DNA of 52,451 nt from Caldithrix sp. (GCA_014730185.1 WJIP01000209.1:1-52451); one strand, 5' to 3'. Positions 25,988 through 35,651 are shown, numbered from the stretch's first letter. Notes: a model not told the origin generated them from the letters alone. Translations and numbers: made by a program.

Positions 25988-27805
25988 CTATAAGTTATAG
26001 TAGAGCCGCAAATATCCCGTACCGTACCGGGAACTGGGCCCCCTGGAATCTTCCAGTAAATTGAGTGATGAGTGAGCGGAAAAAACCATTCGTCCGGGTG
26101 CATCATAAGAAATGTTAAGATATGGACCATGATTAATCACTTCTCGGTATTTTTGCTTTTGCGGCAGATGCCGCCATTCTTTGCGCATATACCGGGTATA
26201 GCCCAGGCGTACCTTGAATTTCAAGAAGTAACGATTTTCGATAAATCCGTTAAGAAAATAAGATCTATACGATTGCACAATTTGCTGTGCAAAATCTTCT
26301 TTGAAGAAACTGCCTTTGTCTTCCAGCTCAATTCGTCCAAACAAACCCAGAAATACCCTGCCGAATGCCCGATAACGGATGGAGTCCGATAAAGTATATT
26401 TACGGAACACAAAACTTTTGACCTGTTGTCCGTTTTCAAAATCATAGATGGTATAATTGGCTAAAATCTCAGTACTCAGGGTGTTTTTCAACCGTTTATA
26501 TTCATAATGGATACGTGGGTTAAGTTTAAATACCTGGTTCCAGTTGTTGTTGTTACTGCGTTCTTTAAAAATGTAAATCTGATGAAATAGATAAGCGTAA
26601 GTGAACCATTCCATTTTTAAATATGGGCTGAACCGATGATGGTAGTCCAAATTCAATATAAATCGTTGCTCGTCACGGTCATCAAAATTTTCGTCATCCG
26701 GTGTATCGTATTGCAATTTTATGTAATCGATATCAAAATGTATGCTTTGACGGTTGTTAAACCGATAGCCCAACTGTGTGCCTAACGCAGTCCTTTTTGC
26801 CTGACTGTCGGTAAAAGATTCGGCGTTGTCCTGAGTTTCCTCATTTGACCGGAATGAAAATACATAATTAAAACGATTACCAAAATGAAGAAAGCGCACA
26901 TTATTCTCAATCAGAAATACATTACGTCCACTGAAATAAGAAATATATCTGGATTGTATGCGGGTATTGACAGTCAGTAGATTTCGGGGCGTAATATTAT
27001 ATAAAAGTTTATTGCGGAAATGCCTGTCGTACAACTTCACCTGCAGCAGATTTTTAGAATCTGCTGCATAATATTGCTTGCTGGTCTCCTGGAAGGAAAA
27101 AGAAAGGGAATCTCTGGCAAAATCTGTAAACCGCGTACCAAAACGAATATCAAATTGATTTTGGAAATTTTGACGTTTATCATAAAAATCATATTCTGAT
27201 TTGGCATTGATGTCGGTTCGATACTGGCCTAAACGCAAGTTTCTGGTCTCGCCATCAATGCCGACATCCCATCCCCAGTCAGTAATTTTACGATTTCGTG
27301 ATTGTTGGTATCCCATATACGGCGTAAAGGTAAAATGTTGATTCGGATCCAATTGTGACTTTAAACCAATAGCATGGTTGCCAAATCGATTGTCAAGAGA
27401 TACTTGTCGGTCACTCTGCAGCCAACTCCGGGTATAGATACCACTACGCCAATCCCCGTGTTTTATAAGAAAACGAGCTCTGAAATGATTTTCGTCTTTC
27501 CATTGTTTCTTACCTACACTGGGGATGAGCAGATTACTTTCAAATGTTTCATTAACCTGCCAATACCATGCGGAAGAGGACTCATGGTTTTGATGACTAA
27601 AACGGCCAAGCCAATTCCAGGTTGTACTTTGCTTCTGGAAGTTCAGACGAAAAAGCGGATCGTTACTTAAATTTGAATTTCGGGATATGGCGGGTTGGGC
27701 AATAAGCAAATGATGATAAAGGATGGTTAAACAAAGAATACAACCTATGATGAGTCCGGATTGGTTACGCAAATAATGAACCTGCCATGATCTATTCTTT
27801 TTCAC
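25988..27805 (-). CDS. Outer-membrane beta-barrel protein of unknown function
   Basis: This is a 605-residue exported protein I do not recognise. The N terminus has a signal peptide (GLIIGCILCLTILYHHLLIAQPA, likely cut after AQ). The rest is rich in alternating aromatic/polar strands with Asn/Arg/Tyr-rich turns, e.g. HFRARFLIKHGDWRSGIYTRSW, FNYVFSFRSNEE, QSIHFDIDYIKLQYD and GYLRLYYNL at the C terminus, as in outer-membrane barrels of 20 or more strands. The start is a GTG at 27805 inside the end of the ftsB-like gene (14-bp overlap), so translation is probably coupled. Lying between a divisome gene and porU, it may be an outer-membrane component tied to T9SS or cell-envelope assembly; that is inference. 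Confidence 0.72.
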   Translation of the reverse strand: MKKNRSWQVHYLRNQSGLIIGCILCLTILYHHLLIAQPAISRNSNLSNDPLFRLNFQKQSTTWNWLGRFSHQNHESSSAWYWQVNETFESNLLIPSVGKKQWKDENHFRARFLIKHGDWRSGIYTRSWLQSDRQVSLDNRFGNHAIGLKSQLDPNQHFTFTPYMGYQQSRNRKITDWGWDVGIDGETRNLRLGQYRTDINAKSEYDFYDKRQNFQNQFDIRFGTRFTDFARDSLSFSFQETSKQYYAADSKNLLQVKLYDRHFRNKLLYNITPRNLLTVNTRIQSRYISYFSGRNVFLIENNVRFLHFGNRFNYVFSFRSNEETQDNAESFTDSQAKRTALGTQLGYRFNNRQSIHFDIDYIKLQYDTPDDENFDDRDEQRFILNLDYHHRFSPYLKMEWFTYAYLFHQIYIFKERSNNNNWNQVFKLNPRIHYEYKRLKNTLSTEILANYTIYDFENGQQVKSFVFRKYTLSDSIRYRAFGRVFLGLFGRIELEDKGSFFKEDFAQQIVQSYRSYFLNGFIENRYFLKFKVRLGYTRYMRKEWRHLPQKQKYREVINHGPYLNISYDAPGRMVFSAHSSLNLLEDSRGPSSRYGTGYLRLYYNL

Positions 27806-28139
27806 GGATAATTTTATACACTTTTTCGCCCTCTTTCTTCATATTATATTGTTCGCGGGCGATCTTTTCGATATAATCCTGGTCATTCAACGCACGTTTA
27901 CGAACACTGTCCAGCCTGGCTTTCTCTTTCTCCAAATTCTCGATTTCATCGATCATTTCTTCTTTCTCAAGATATATTTGCAAATATTTAATGGTGCCGC
28001 GGGGCCCCGTTAAAAGGTAAATAAGGATGAAAAAAAAGGCAGCACTCAGAATAATGACATGAAACTTCATGTGGGATTTTTTTTGCGTCTTCTTTTTCGC
28101 GGACGATTTTAGCACTCTTCGTTTTTGGGACTGGTTCAT
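27792..28139 (-). CDS. FtsB/DivIC-like septum formation initiator
   Basis: This is a 115-residue bitopic membrane protein. A basic cytoplasmic tail (KRRVLKSSAKKKTQKK) precedes one helix (VIILSAAFFFILIYLL, about residues 28-45) and a periplasmic coiled coil (EKEEMIDEIENLEKEKARLDSVRKRALNDQDYIEKIAREQYNMKKEGEKVYKI). The terminal pattern YIEKIAREQYNMKKEGE is diagnostic of the FtsB/DivIC family, which links FtsL and FtsQ/DivIB in the divisome. AAGG precedes the ATG. The gene follows eno, a common order (eno-ftsB) in many bacteria. Confidence 0.9.
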   Translation of the reverse strand: MNQSQKRRVLKSSAKKKTQKKSHMKFHVIILSAAFFFILIYLLTGPRGTIKYLQIYLEKEEMIDEIENLEKEKARLDSVRKRALNDQDYIEKIAREQYNMKKEGEKVYKIIREKE

Positions 28140-28252
28140 AGGACCTTTCTGAGAACCATAGGTTTAAATATTACAGTCATCCATTGCATCGGCATGATCA
28201 ATCGGTTTATCGTTTAGATTTCTTTAAGTCATTACTGATTTAAAGTTATTAT

Positions 28253-28283
28253 ACGCCCCGTATAGCCTGGATATTCGGGGCGT
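28253..28283 (-). terminator. Hairpin downstream of eno
   Basis: Perfect 8-bp GC-rich arms ACGCCCCG (28253-28260) and CGGGGCGT (28276-28283) with a 15-base loop begin nine bases past the eno stop. Only a weak U-rich run follows on the minus strand, so termination may be partial, allowing read-through into ftsB. Confidence 0.6.
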
Positions 28284-28291
28284 GAGTGGTT

Positions 28292-29608
<1,317 letters not shown>

Positions 29609-29615
29609 TTAACTC

Positions 29616-29676
29616 GGCAATAGGTTCAATCATCATCCTGATGATTTTGTTTACTTTAAAAAAGTTAAATATTGCC
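29616..29676. repeat. Nested inverted repeats ahead of eno
   Basis: A perfect 8-bp hairpin, AATCATCA (29628-29635) and TGATGATT (29639-29646) with a three-base loop, is enclosed by arms GGCAATA (29616-29622) and TATTGCC (29670-29676). If the eno promoter lies further upstream, the structure is in its leader; otherwise it is the 3' end of the SDR transcript. There is no U tract on the minus strand. Confidence 0.5.
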
Positions 29677-29718
29677 TGTTTAAAGTGCAAACCATTTTGA
29701 TGCCCGCCGCGCTATATC

Positions 29719-30501
29719 CTACCCGTTATGCTTTTGTTTATGTACTATTGCGGAACTGGCCTGGTCGGTAGGAAATACAATCATTTCGGCAATTTGTACA
29801 TGCGGATGCCGGGTCACGATGTACAAAACAGCATCGGCAATATCGGCACTATGCAGGGGTTGATAACCCTGATACACGGTTTTGGCCCGCTCACTGTCAC
29901 CACGGAAGCGCACGTTGCTGAACTCTGTTTCAACCAAACCCGGATCGACAGTAGATACACGCAGTGGGGTGTCCACTAAATCGATTCGTAACCCTTTGGT
30001 AATGGCATCCACAGCATGTTTTGTCGCACAATATATATTGCCTCCGGCATACACTTCGTGACCAGCGATGGATCCGATATTGACTATATCCCCTTGTCTG
30101 CGTTCCAGCATTCCGGGAACCACCATCCGCGTAATATAGAGCAAGCCTTTGATATTGGTGTCGATCATCTCATCCCAATCATCGGTATCGGCATGCGGAA
30201 TCTTATCCAATCCCCTGGCAAGCCCGGCGTTATTGATCAAAATATCAATTGTTTGCCACTTAGGAGGCAATGCACTCATTCTTTCATTGATCTGTGTTTT
30301 ATTTCGAATATCCAATGTAAGAGGCAGACATTCAATGGGATACTGTTGGCTCAGTTGATCAGCTAATTTTTCCAAGCGGTCAGTACGTCTGCCTATTAAA
30401 ATAAGATTGCTTTCTTCACCGGCAAAGGCATGCGCGCAGGCTTCACCGATACCGCTCGATGCTCCAGTGATAAGTGTTATTTTTCCCTTAAGTTTCGCCA
30501 T
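29719..30501 (-). CDS. Short-chain dehydrogenase/reductase (YdfG-like)
   Basis: This is a 260-residue NAD(P)-dependent oxidoreductase. It shows the cofactor loop TGASSGIGEACA (about residues 11-22), LIGRRTDRLEKL (Arg-Arg after beta-2 suggests NADPH), DILINNAGLARG (NNAG), IVNIGSIAGHEVYAGGNIYCATKHAV with catalytic Ser, Tyr and Lys (Y-x3-K), and RVSTVDPGLVETEFS. This pattern matches the YdfG/serine-3-hydroxy acid dehydrogenase group; the real substrate is unknown. The start at ATG 30501 is chosen because GGAGG lies 8 bases upstream; a further-upstream ATG (30528) has no such site. Confidence 0.9.
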   Translation of the reverse strand: MAKLKGKITLITGASSGIGEACAHAFAGEESNLILIGRRTDRLEKLADQLSQQYPIECLPLTLDIRNKTQINERMSALPPKWQTIDILINNAGLARGLDKIPHADTDDWDEMIDTNIKGLLYITRMVVPGMLERRQGDIVNIGSIAGHEVYAGGNIYCATKHAVDAITKGLRIDLVDTPLRVSTVDPGLVETEFSNVRFRGDSERAKTVYQGYQPLHSADIADAVLYIVTRHPHVQIAEMIVFPTDQASSAIVHKQKHNG

Positions 30502-30957
30502 AATTCGTCCTCCGAATTTAAACATCAAGGTTAATCAAATATCGCCCGCTTACAGATTACGATTTCCAAAGGTATGGGGCAGCAGACCTGAGTCATTGTA
30601 AACTTTAAAATAAGAAGGTTTAAGTAAAAAATAAAGATAAATCACTTTAACATTATTAAAGTCGATTATAGAGAGCCCGAAAACAACCCATATGCAGGAC
30701 CGTCAGAGTGGATTGGCTGCTGTTAAAAATAAATTAACAATCCAAATCCCGGCAAAAGAATTGCAAAGGTCGAAATTAAATTAAAAAAAATAATGGTTGT
30801 TTGCCTCAAACATGTTCATTTTTAAATTAATGGTTAGGTGTATGTATACACGGTTCGGTAAAACCAAAAGACGCGACGCATTTATTAAGTTAATGCATCA
30901 TGAGATAATTTTTTGCGTAACATTTTGAATAAACTTAATGCTGTGGTGTATTAATAA
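30502..30957. promoter_or_regulatory. 456-bp divergent intergenic region with inverted repeats
   Basis: No gene is seen. This region should carry promoters for the SDR gene and for the ECF sigma operon. Structured elements are: arms ACTTTAA/TTAAAGT (30644-30662); TGGATTG (30709-30715) with CAATCCA (30738-30744), the latter overlapping TGTTAA-n7-TTAACA (30721-30739); and GTGTATGTATACAC (30838-30851), a 6-bp-arm dyad. None matches a known binding site that I can name. A small RNA cannot be excluded. Confidence 0.45.
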
Positions 30958-31527
30958 GTGACGGATAAAAAGAGACGACAAATGGAAGATGACAGGAAAG
31001 TTATTGTAGCTTGTAAAGCCGGTGACGTAAATCGCTATCGATACCTTGTGGATAAATATAAAAAACGAGCCTATTATACTGCCCTTATGTTTACACACAA
31101 CCCGGAAGATGCGCTTGATCTCTCTCAGGAGGCATTTTACAGAGCGTATAAGGCTTTAAACCGTTTTGATGAAAAAGGTGAATTTTACGGTTGGTTTTAC
31201 CGCATCTTAAAAAATGTTTGTCTTAATTTTATCCGTCAAAAGAATAAAGAAAAGGGCATGGTTTTAGCAGATAATGATACCCTTAAAATAGATATCGATG
31301 ATATGCCGGATCGCATTTTCGAAAAAAATGAAAACAATCGTATATTATGGGCGGCCATAAACCATTTAAACAAGGACCACAAAGAAATAATCATGTTAAA
31401 AGAATTCAATAATTGCAGTTATAAAGAAATTGCCGAAAGTTTGAATATTCCGATTGGTAGTGTTATGTCCCGCTTATATTATGCCCGTAAACGACTGTTA
31501 ACATTACTGGAAGGTCTTTATGACTAA
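30958..31527 (+). CDS. ECF-family RNA polymerase sigma factor
   Basis: This is a 189-residue sigma-70 family factor of the extracytoplasmic function group. Region 2 is RYRYLVDKYKKRAYYTALMFTHNPEDALDLSQEAFYRAYKALNRF (about residues 22-68), with GWFYRILKNVCLN after it. Region 4 is INHLNKDHKEIIMLKEFNNCSYKEIAESLNIPIGSVMSRLYYARKRLL (about 135-183). The start is uncertain: GTG 30958 has no clear ribosome site, and ATG 30982 (MEDDRKVIVACKAGD) is an alternative eight codons in. It overlaps the anti-sigma gene by 8 bp, the usual sign of a cognate pair. Confidence 0.92.
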   Translation: MTDKKRRQMEDDRKVIVACKAGDVNRYRYLVDKYKKRAYYTALMFTHNPEDALDLSQEAFYRAYKALNRFDEKGEFYGWFYRILKNVCLNFIRQKNKEKGMVLADNDTLKIDIDDMPDRIFEKNENNRILWAAINHLNKDHKEIIMLKEFNNCSYKEIAESLNIPIGSVMSRLYYARKRLLTLLEGLYD

Positions 31528-31981
31528 TTCAGCACTTGACTGCAAAAAAGCACATATTTTGATGATGGGCCGCATTGATGATGAACTCGATGACGGACAA
31601 AATAGGTTACTGGATGAGCATCTTAAAAGTTGTAATGCCTGTCAGCAGCAGTGGAATACATTTGTCCATTTAAAAGAAAGGACCGGAAACATGGCTTTTA
31701 AATCTTTACCCGATATGTATTGGGATGATTATTGGCAAAAAGTTTACAATCGCATTGAGAGAGGTATAAGCTGGATTTTCGTTTCTGTTGGCGCCATTAT
31801 TTTGATTGTTTATGGATTTTATGAAAGTTTGAGTCAGTTTTTCAATGATCCGACCGTGCCGATCATCATCAAATTGGGTATCGGTATACTTGGTGTTGGT
31901 TTTATCATTCTTTTTGTTTCGATCGTCAGAGAAAAATTAATGGTCCGTAAAGTAGATAAATACAGGAGTGTAAAACGATGA
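31520..31981 (+). CDS. Zinc-finger anti-sigma factor (membrane)
   Basis: This is a 153-residue probable regulator of the upstream ECF sigma factor. The N-terminal putative zinc finger has DEHLKSCNACQQQW, an H-x3-C-x2-C ZAS motif (about residues 34-44), with an upstream Cys (LDCKKAH). Two hydrophobic helices follow, GISWIFVSVGAIILIVYGFY (about 89-108) and IKLGIGILGVGFIILFVSIV, so the finger should face the cytoplasm and hold the sigma factor at the membrane. The stop overlaps the next start by 4 bp (ATGA). Confidence 0.85.
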   Translation: MTNSALDCKKAHILMMGRIDDELDDGQNRLLDEHLKSCNACQQQWNTFVHLKERTGNMAFKSLPDMYWDDYWQKVYNRIERGISWIFVSVGAIILIVYGFYESLSQFFNDPTVPIIIKLGIGILGVGFIILFVSIVREKLMVRKVDKYRSVKR

Positions 31982-32292
31982 TTATGTCAACGACACCTGA
32001 TATTCAGGGAAAAGAGATTAAGGAAACATTAGGTATTGTGCGCGGAAACACCATACGCGCAAGGCATTTGGGCAGGGATATAACAGCGATTCTCAAAACC
32101 ATAATCGGCGGTGAAATTGAAGATTATACTAAACTGATGGGCGAAGCACGCGAACAGTCTATCGATCGTATGAAAAGAGAAGCCGAAAAACTTGGGGCCA
32201 ATGCAGTGGTGCAGGTACGCTTTTCGACCTCTTATCTGCTTGGTGGTTCTGCTGAGATTTTGGTGTATGGCACGGCTGTGCGTGTGGAATAA
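31978..32292 (+). CDS. YbjQ/UPF0145 family protein
   Basis: This is a 104-residue protein of the YbjQ family, recognisable from LGIVRGNTIRARHLGRDITAILKTIIGGEIEDYTKLMGEAREQSIDRMKREAEKLGANAVVQVRFST, which aligns over the whole domain. These are small homo-oligomeric proteins of uncertain function, sometimes called heavy-metal-binding domain proteins. ATGA overlap with the anti-sigma gene makes it the third member of a tightly coupled sigma/anti-sigma/YbjQ operon, so it may act in the same envelope stress response. Confidence 0.9.
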   Translation: MIMSTTPDIQGKEIKETLGIVRGNTIRARHLGRDITAILKTIIGGEIEDYTKLMGEAREQSIDRMKREAEKLGANAVVQVRFSTSYLLGGSAEILVYGTAVRVE

Positions 32293-32357
32293 AGAGTTCA
32301 TCAGTAGCAAAATATTCAAACCAGGCTATAATTAATCAGTTAATGAGGTCAGGATAT

Positions 32358-33839
32358 ATGATACACATTGAAAAAGAACTTAATAAGACCGGTGTTTGGT
32401 TTCTTCCTCTCATGCTAACGTTAAGTATTTTACTTATGTCGGATAAGGCTGTTGCAGATTCATCAGCCAGTAAGAACAATAGAAACCCTAAAAGCAAAAT
32501 AACCGGCATTTGGCAAGGTGCGTTGGAAGTATCCGGTACGAAACTACGCATTGTGTTCAACATTGCTGAGGATGAAAATGGTGATCTTTCCGCTACTATG
32601 GATAGCCCGGATCAAAGAGCTACGGATATTCCGGTACATAAGGTTTGGTTTAAAAATGATAGTGTGCATATAGAGGTGCGGGCGGTAGGCGGGCATTATA
32701 AGGGTGTTTTGCAGAATGACCGGACAAAGATCAGTGGACAATGGTATCAGGGTGGAGCCCGATTGGATGTAGAGCTAAAGTCGGTCGAAAAGAAACCGGT
32801 ACTCAACCGTCCGCAGGAGCCGAAGAAGCCATATCCGTACAGAGATGAAGAGGTCTTTTACCAAAACGAAGCTGCCGGTGTTGAAATTGCCGGCACATTA
32901 ACTTCACCCCGGACAAAAGGACCTTTTACAGCCGTTATCCTTATTTCCGGATCAGGCCCTCAGGACCGCGATGAAACTGTGATGGGGCATCGTCCGTTTC
33001 TGGTGCTGGCCGATCGTTTAACTAAGCAGGGTATTGCTGTTTTACGTACGGATGACCGGGGCGTTGGAGGTACAACCGGCAATTTGTATCAATCTACCAG
33101 TCAAGATTTGGCTGGAGATGTATTGGCCGGCATTGAGTTTCTGAAGAACCGGTCCGATATTAACAATAAGAAAATAGGGCTTATCGGGCATAGTGAAGGA
33201 GGATTGATTGCCCCTATGGTCGCTGCACAATCATCAGATGTTGCTTTTATTGTGTTGATGGCCGGCCCGGGTTTACCGGGGGAAGAAATTTTATATCTTC
33301 AAAATGAGCTCATTCGCAAAGCAGAAGGTCAAACTGAAAAACAAATAAAAGAAAATCACCAAATTCAAAAACGCATTTTCAAGACTATAAAAAGCCATGA
33401 GACAGCAATGAACAAGAAGGCACGCCTCCGGAATCTTTTTACGGAAGTATTTGAGTATTTATACCAATTACAAAAGAAAGAGATTGGAAATAAAGAGAAG
33501 TTCATCCAGTCGAAAGTAAACAATGTTCTATCGCCATGGTTCCAATTCTTTTTAAACTATGATCCCAGACGAACCTTAAAAAAAGTTAAGTGTCCCGTAC
33601 TGGCACTTAATGGCCAAAAAGACTTGCAGGTTACGGCAGAACAAAATCTTGAAGCAATTCAAAAAGCGTTAAAGGAAGGTGGAAATACTCAAGTAACGAC
33701 AAAGTTGTTTCCCAATTTAAATCACCTTTTTCAGAAAGCTGAAAGCGGAGCGCCTTCAGAATATGCAAAAATTGAACAAACCCTGTCGCCTGAAGTAATC
33801 GCAGCTATTGCCGAGTGGATAGAAAAACAGATGCATTAG
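32358..33839 (+). CDS. Secreted alpha/beta hydrolase
   Basis: This is a 493-residue exported serine hydrolase. A signal sequence (VWFLPLMLTLSILLMSDKAVADS) is followed by a lipocalin-like N-terminal domain (about residues 45-145: ITGIWQGALEVSGTKLRIVFNI to ISGQWYQGGARLDVEL). The alpha/beta hydrolase core has ILISGSGPQDRD, VLRTDDRGVGGTTGN and nucleophile elbow GHSEGG (Ser about residue 283). The acid is probably Asp in LALNGQKDLQV and the His is in LFPNLNHLFQ. The start at ATG 32358 is preferred over 32343 because AGG lies 5-7 bases before it. The substrate is unknown; an ester or small peptide is possible. Confidence 0.83.
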   Translation: MIHIEKELNKTGVWFLPLMLTLSILLMSDKAVADSSASKNNRNPKSKITGIWQGALEVSGTKLRIVFNIAEDENGDLSATMDSPDQRATDIPVHKVWFKNDSVHIEVRAVGGHYKGVLQNDRTKISGQWYQGGARLDVELKSVEKKPVLNRPQEPKKPYPYRDEEVFYQNEAAGVEIAGTLTSPRTKGPFTAVILISGSGPQDRDETVMGHRPFLVLADRLTKQGIAVLRTDDRGVGGTTGNLYQSTSQDLAGDVLAGIEFLKNRSDINNKKIGLIGHSEGGLIAPMVAAQSSDVAFIVLMAGPGLPGEEILYLQNELIRKAEGQTEKQIKENHQIQKRIFKTIKSHETAMNKKARLRNLFTEVFEYLYQLQKKEIGNKEKFIQSKVNNVLSPWFQFFLNYDPRRTLKKVKCPVLALNGQKDLQVTAEQNLEAIQKALKEGGNTQVTTKLFPNLNHLFQKAESGAPSEYAKIEQTLSPEVIAAIAEWIEKQMH

Positions 33840-34020
33840 GCCCTGAAAAATAAATTGTTATAATAACGGTCGTTTAATAGGCAATAAAAATTATCACTGA
33901 AATGTGACTATTCGCATTTTATTTTTCTATATATAGTAAAAAAATATTTCGTGAAAAATCCCACATTTATTTGTTTCCCTTTGTTTTTTTAATTAAATTT
34001 TGAAACAAATTATTTCAGAG

Positions 34021-34037
34021 TGTTTCAAAATGAAACA
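34021..34037. promoter_or_regulatory. Putative operator in the leader of the PAS sigma-54 activator
   Basis: TGTTTCAAAATGAAACA is a perfect 7-bp-arm dyad with three central bases, 14 bp before the chosen start codon. A direct copy of TGAAACAAA lies exactly 30 bp upstream (34001-34009), three helical turns away. The same boxes occur upstream of the next gene. A weak promoter pair TTGTTT (33971) and TAAATT (33994) would place the dyad just downstream of the start of transcription, consistent with autorepression. Confidence 0.55.
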
Positions 34038-34050
34038 AAGTAGGATGATA

Positions 34051-35388
34051 ATGAACCATATTGAAGATAAATTACCCGATGTTATTTTAGATTCGTTGGG
34101 TGAGGGATTATTTACAGTTGACAAGGATTTCCGGATTAATAGCTTTAATCGTGCTGCGGAAGATATCCTGGGCATTAAAAAGCAGGATGTTATCGGCGAT
34201 TTCTGCAAAAATATTTTTAACTCCAAACGGTGTAAAGATGATTGCCCTATCGGGCGTGTACTGGAGACCGGAGAGAATGTATACGATTTGGAAGGGCATT
34301 TTGAGGATATCAACCAAAATAGAATTCCGGTAAAAATGAATGCCGCTGTGCTTAAAGATAAGGATGGTGTGCCCATCGGCGGTGTAGTTTCTTTTAGGGA
34401 TATGTCCTACCTGGAAACCATCCAGCAAAGTTTGATTACCACCTCGAATTTTCACGGTATTATCGGACAGCACAAATCCATGCAGGAAATATATGATCTA
34501 ATCGATGAGGTTTCGGATTCCGACTCCAGTATTCTGATTATGGGAGAATCGGGCACTGGTAAAGAATTAATCGCCAATGCCGCTCAGATAACAAGTCTAC
34601 GAAGCGAAAAACCGTTTATCAAAATCAATTGTTCGGTTTTCCCCCCGCAGATACTGGCCAGCGAGTTGTTTGGCCACGTAAAAGGTTCGTTTACCGATGC
34701 CGTAAGAGATCGTACGGGGCGCTTTGAACTGGCAGATAAAGGTACGATTTTTCTGGATGAGATTGCTGAGATGCCCCTGCAAATGCAGGTTCAGCTCTTG
34801 CGGGTCTTACAGGAAGGTACGTTCGAACGGCTGGGAGAGTCCATAACCCGAAAAGTTGATGTTCGGGTTATTGCCGCAACCAATAAAGACCTGGAAAATG
34901 AGATGGAACGGGGTGCTTTTCGCGAAGATTTGTTTTACAGGCTCAACGTTATTCCCATTAAGGTGCCCTCTTTAAGGCAACGCAAAAGCGATATACCCCA
35001 TCTGGTTCAGCATTTTATTAACAAGTTTTCGCTGATTTCCGGCAAAAAAATTGTGGAAATCGACGATGAAGCGCTGGATATTCTGTTAGGATATCATTGG
35101 CCGGGTAACGTCCGAGAGCTGGAGAATACCATTGAATATGCGTTTGCCCGATCAAAAGATTCTGTAATACATGCCTCGAAACTGCCACCGGTTATCAGAC
35201 GCGGTTCAGAATGCATTAGTGATGATGTTTCGGTGGAAGATAACCGGAAAAGTATGAATGAATATATGCGTATTCGTGAAACATTGGAAAGATACCACTG
35301 GAATCGAAGCAAAGCAGCTACTGAACTGGGTATGGGAAGAACAACTCTATGGCGCAAAATTAAGCGATACGGATTGATGAAGGCCTGA
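34051..35388 (+). CDS. PAS-domain sigma-54-dependent activator (NtrC/Fis family)
   Basis: This is a 445-residue bacterial enhancer-binding protein without a receiver domain. A PAS domain (residues 1-125: LDSLGEGLFTVDKDFRINSFNRAAEDILG to GGVVSFRDMS) contains C52, C61 and C65 in a C-x8-C-x3-C-P pattern, suggesting redox or metal sensing. The AAA+ domain has Walker A GESGTGKE (about 168), GSFTDA (about 212; a GAFTGA variant contacting sigma-54), Walker B GTIFLDEIAEMPLQ and the arginine finger region. The C-terminal Fis HTH is SKAATELGMGRTTLWRKIKRYG. The start at ATG 34051 has AGG six bases upstream; the frame is open further 5' but through the dyad repeats. It likely controls the adjacent TPR gene. 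Confidence 0.9.
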   Translation: MNHIEDKLPDVILDSLGEGLFTVDKDFRINSFNRAAEDILGIKKQDVIGDFCKNIFNSKRCKDDCPIGRVLETGENVYDLEGHFEDINQNRIPVKMNAAVLKDKDGVPIGGVVSFRDMSYLETIQQSLITTSNFHGIIGQHKSMQEIYDLIDEVSDSDSSILIMGESGTGKELIANAAQITSLRSEKPFIKINCSVFPPQILASELFGHVKGSFTDAVRDRTGRFELADKGTIFLDEIAEMPLQMQVQLLRVLQEGTFERLGESITRKVDVRVIAATNKDLENEMERGAFREDLFYRLNVIPIKVPSLRQRKSDIPHLVQHFINKFSLISGKKIVEIDDEALDILLGYHWPGNVRELENTIEYAFARSKDSVIHASKLPPVIRRGSECISDDVSVEDNRKSMNEYMRIRETLERYHWNRSKAATELGMGRTTLWRKIKRYGLMKA

Positions 35389-35467
35389 TTCTGCAAAATG
35401 TAATTAACTGGATAGTATCAAACAAGACTGATTCTGTTAGCCTAAGACCAATCTATCTATTTTATTC

Positions 35468-35561
35468 TGTTTCAAATGGAACGGAATGTTTCATTCTGTT
35501 TAAAATTTATAACCATAATAAAATTAATGTATTAGCTTAAAATTGTTTCACGGCTGAAACG
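35468..35561. promoter_or_regulatory. Cluster of TGTTTCA boxes (putative enhancer/UAS)
   Basis: Three TGTTTCA boxes occur at 35468-35474, 35487-35493 and 35544-35550. The last pairs with TGAAACG (35555-35561) across four bases, and the first with an imperfect TGGAACG across two. They lie about 80-170 bp before the predicted sigma-54 start site, the normal distance for enhancer-binding proteins, and match the dyad in the activator's own leader. Spacing between half-sites varies (2, 3, 4), so the exact recognition unit is uncertain. Confidence 0.55.
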
Positions 35562-35614
35562 ATTGCCAATCCCTCTCATCCCCTTGTATTTAGTCTGTTT
35601 AAGCCTTGTTGAAA

Positions 35615-35630
35615 TGGCATACATCTTGCA
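35615..35630 (+). promoter_or_regulatory. Sigma-54 (-24/-12) promoter of the TPR gene
   Basis: TGGCATACATCTTGCA fits the sigma-54 consensus, with GG and GC elements 12 bp apart (35616-35617 and 35628-35629). The predicted start is near 35641, directly before GAGG and ATG 35652, so the leader would be only about 11 bases. The adjacent activator gene and the enhancer-like boxes support the call. Confidence 0.75.
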
Positions 35631-35651
35631 GAAGTTTTGGCGAGGTTTAAT

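Noticed and set aside
25852-26130. Open frame of 92 codons on the minus strand overlapping the end of the barrel gene
   Set aside because: It mostly shadows the barrel gene in another frame, has no ribosome site or domain, and runs into AT-rich noncoding DNA. I see no sign that it is a frameshifted continuation of the barrel.
34000-34050. Upstream TTG/ATG starts for the PAS activator
   Set aside because: They would translate the repeat boxes; ATG 34051 has the best ribosome site and begins just before the PAS domain.
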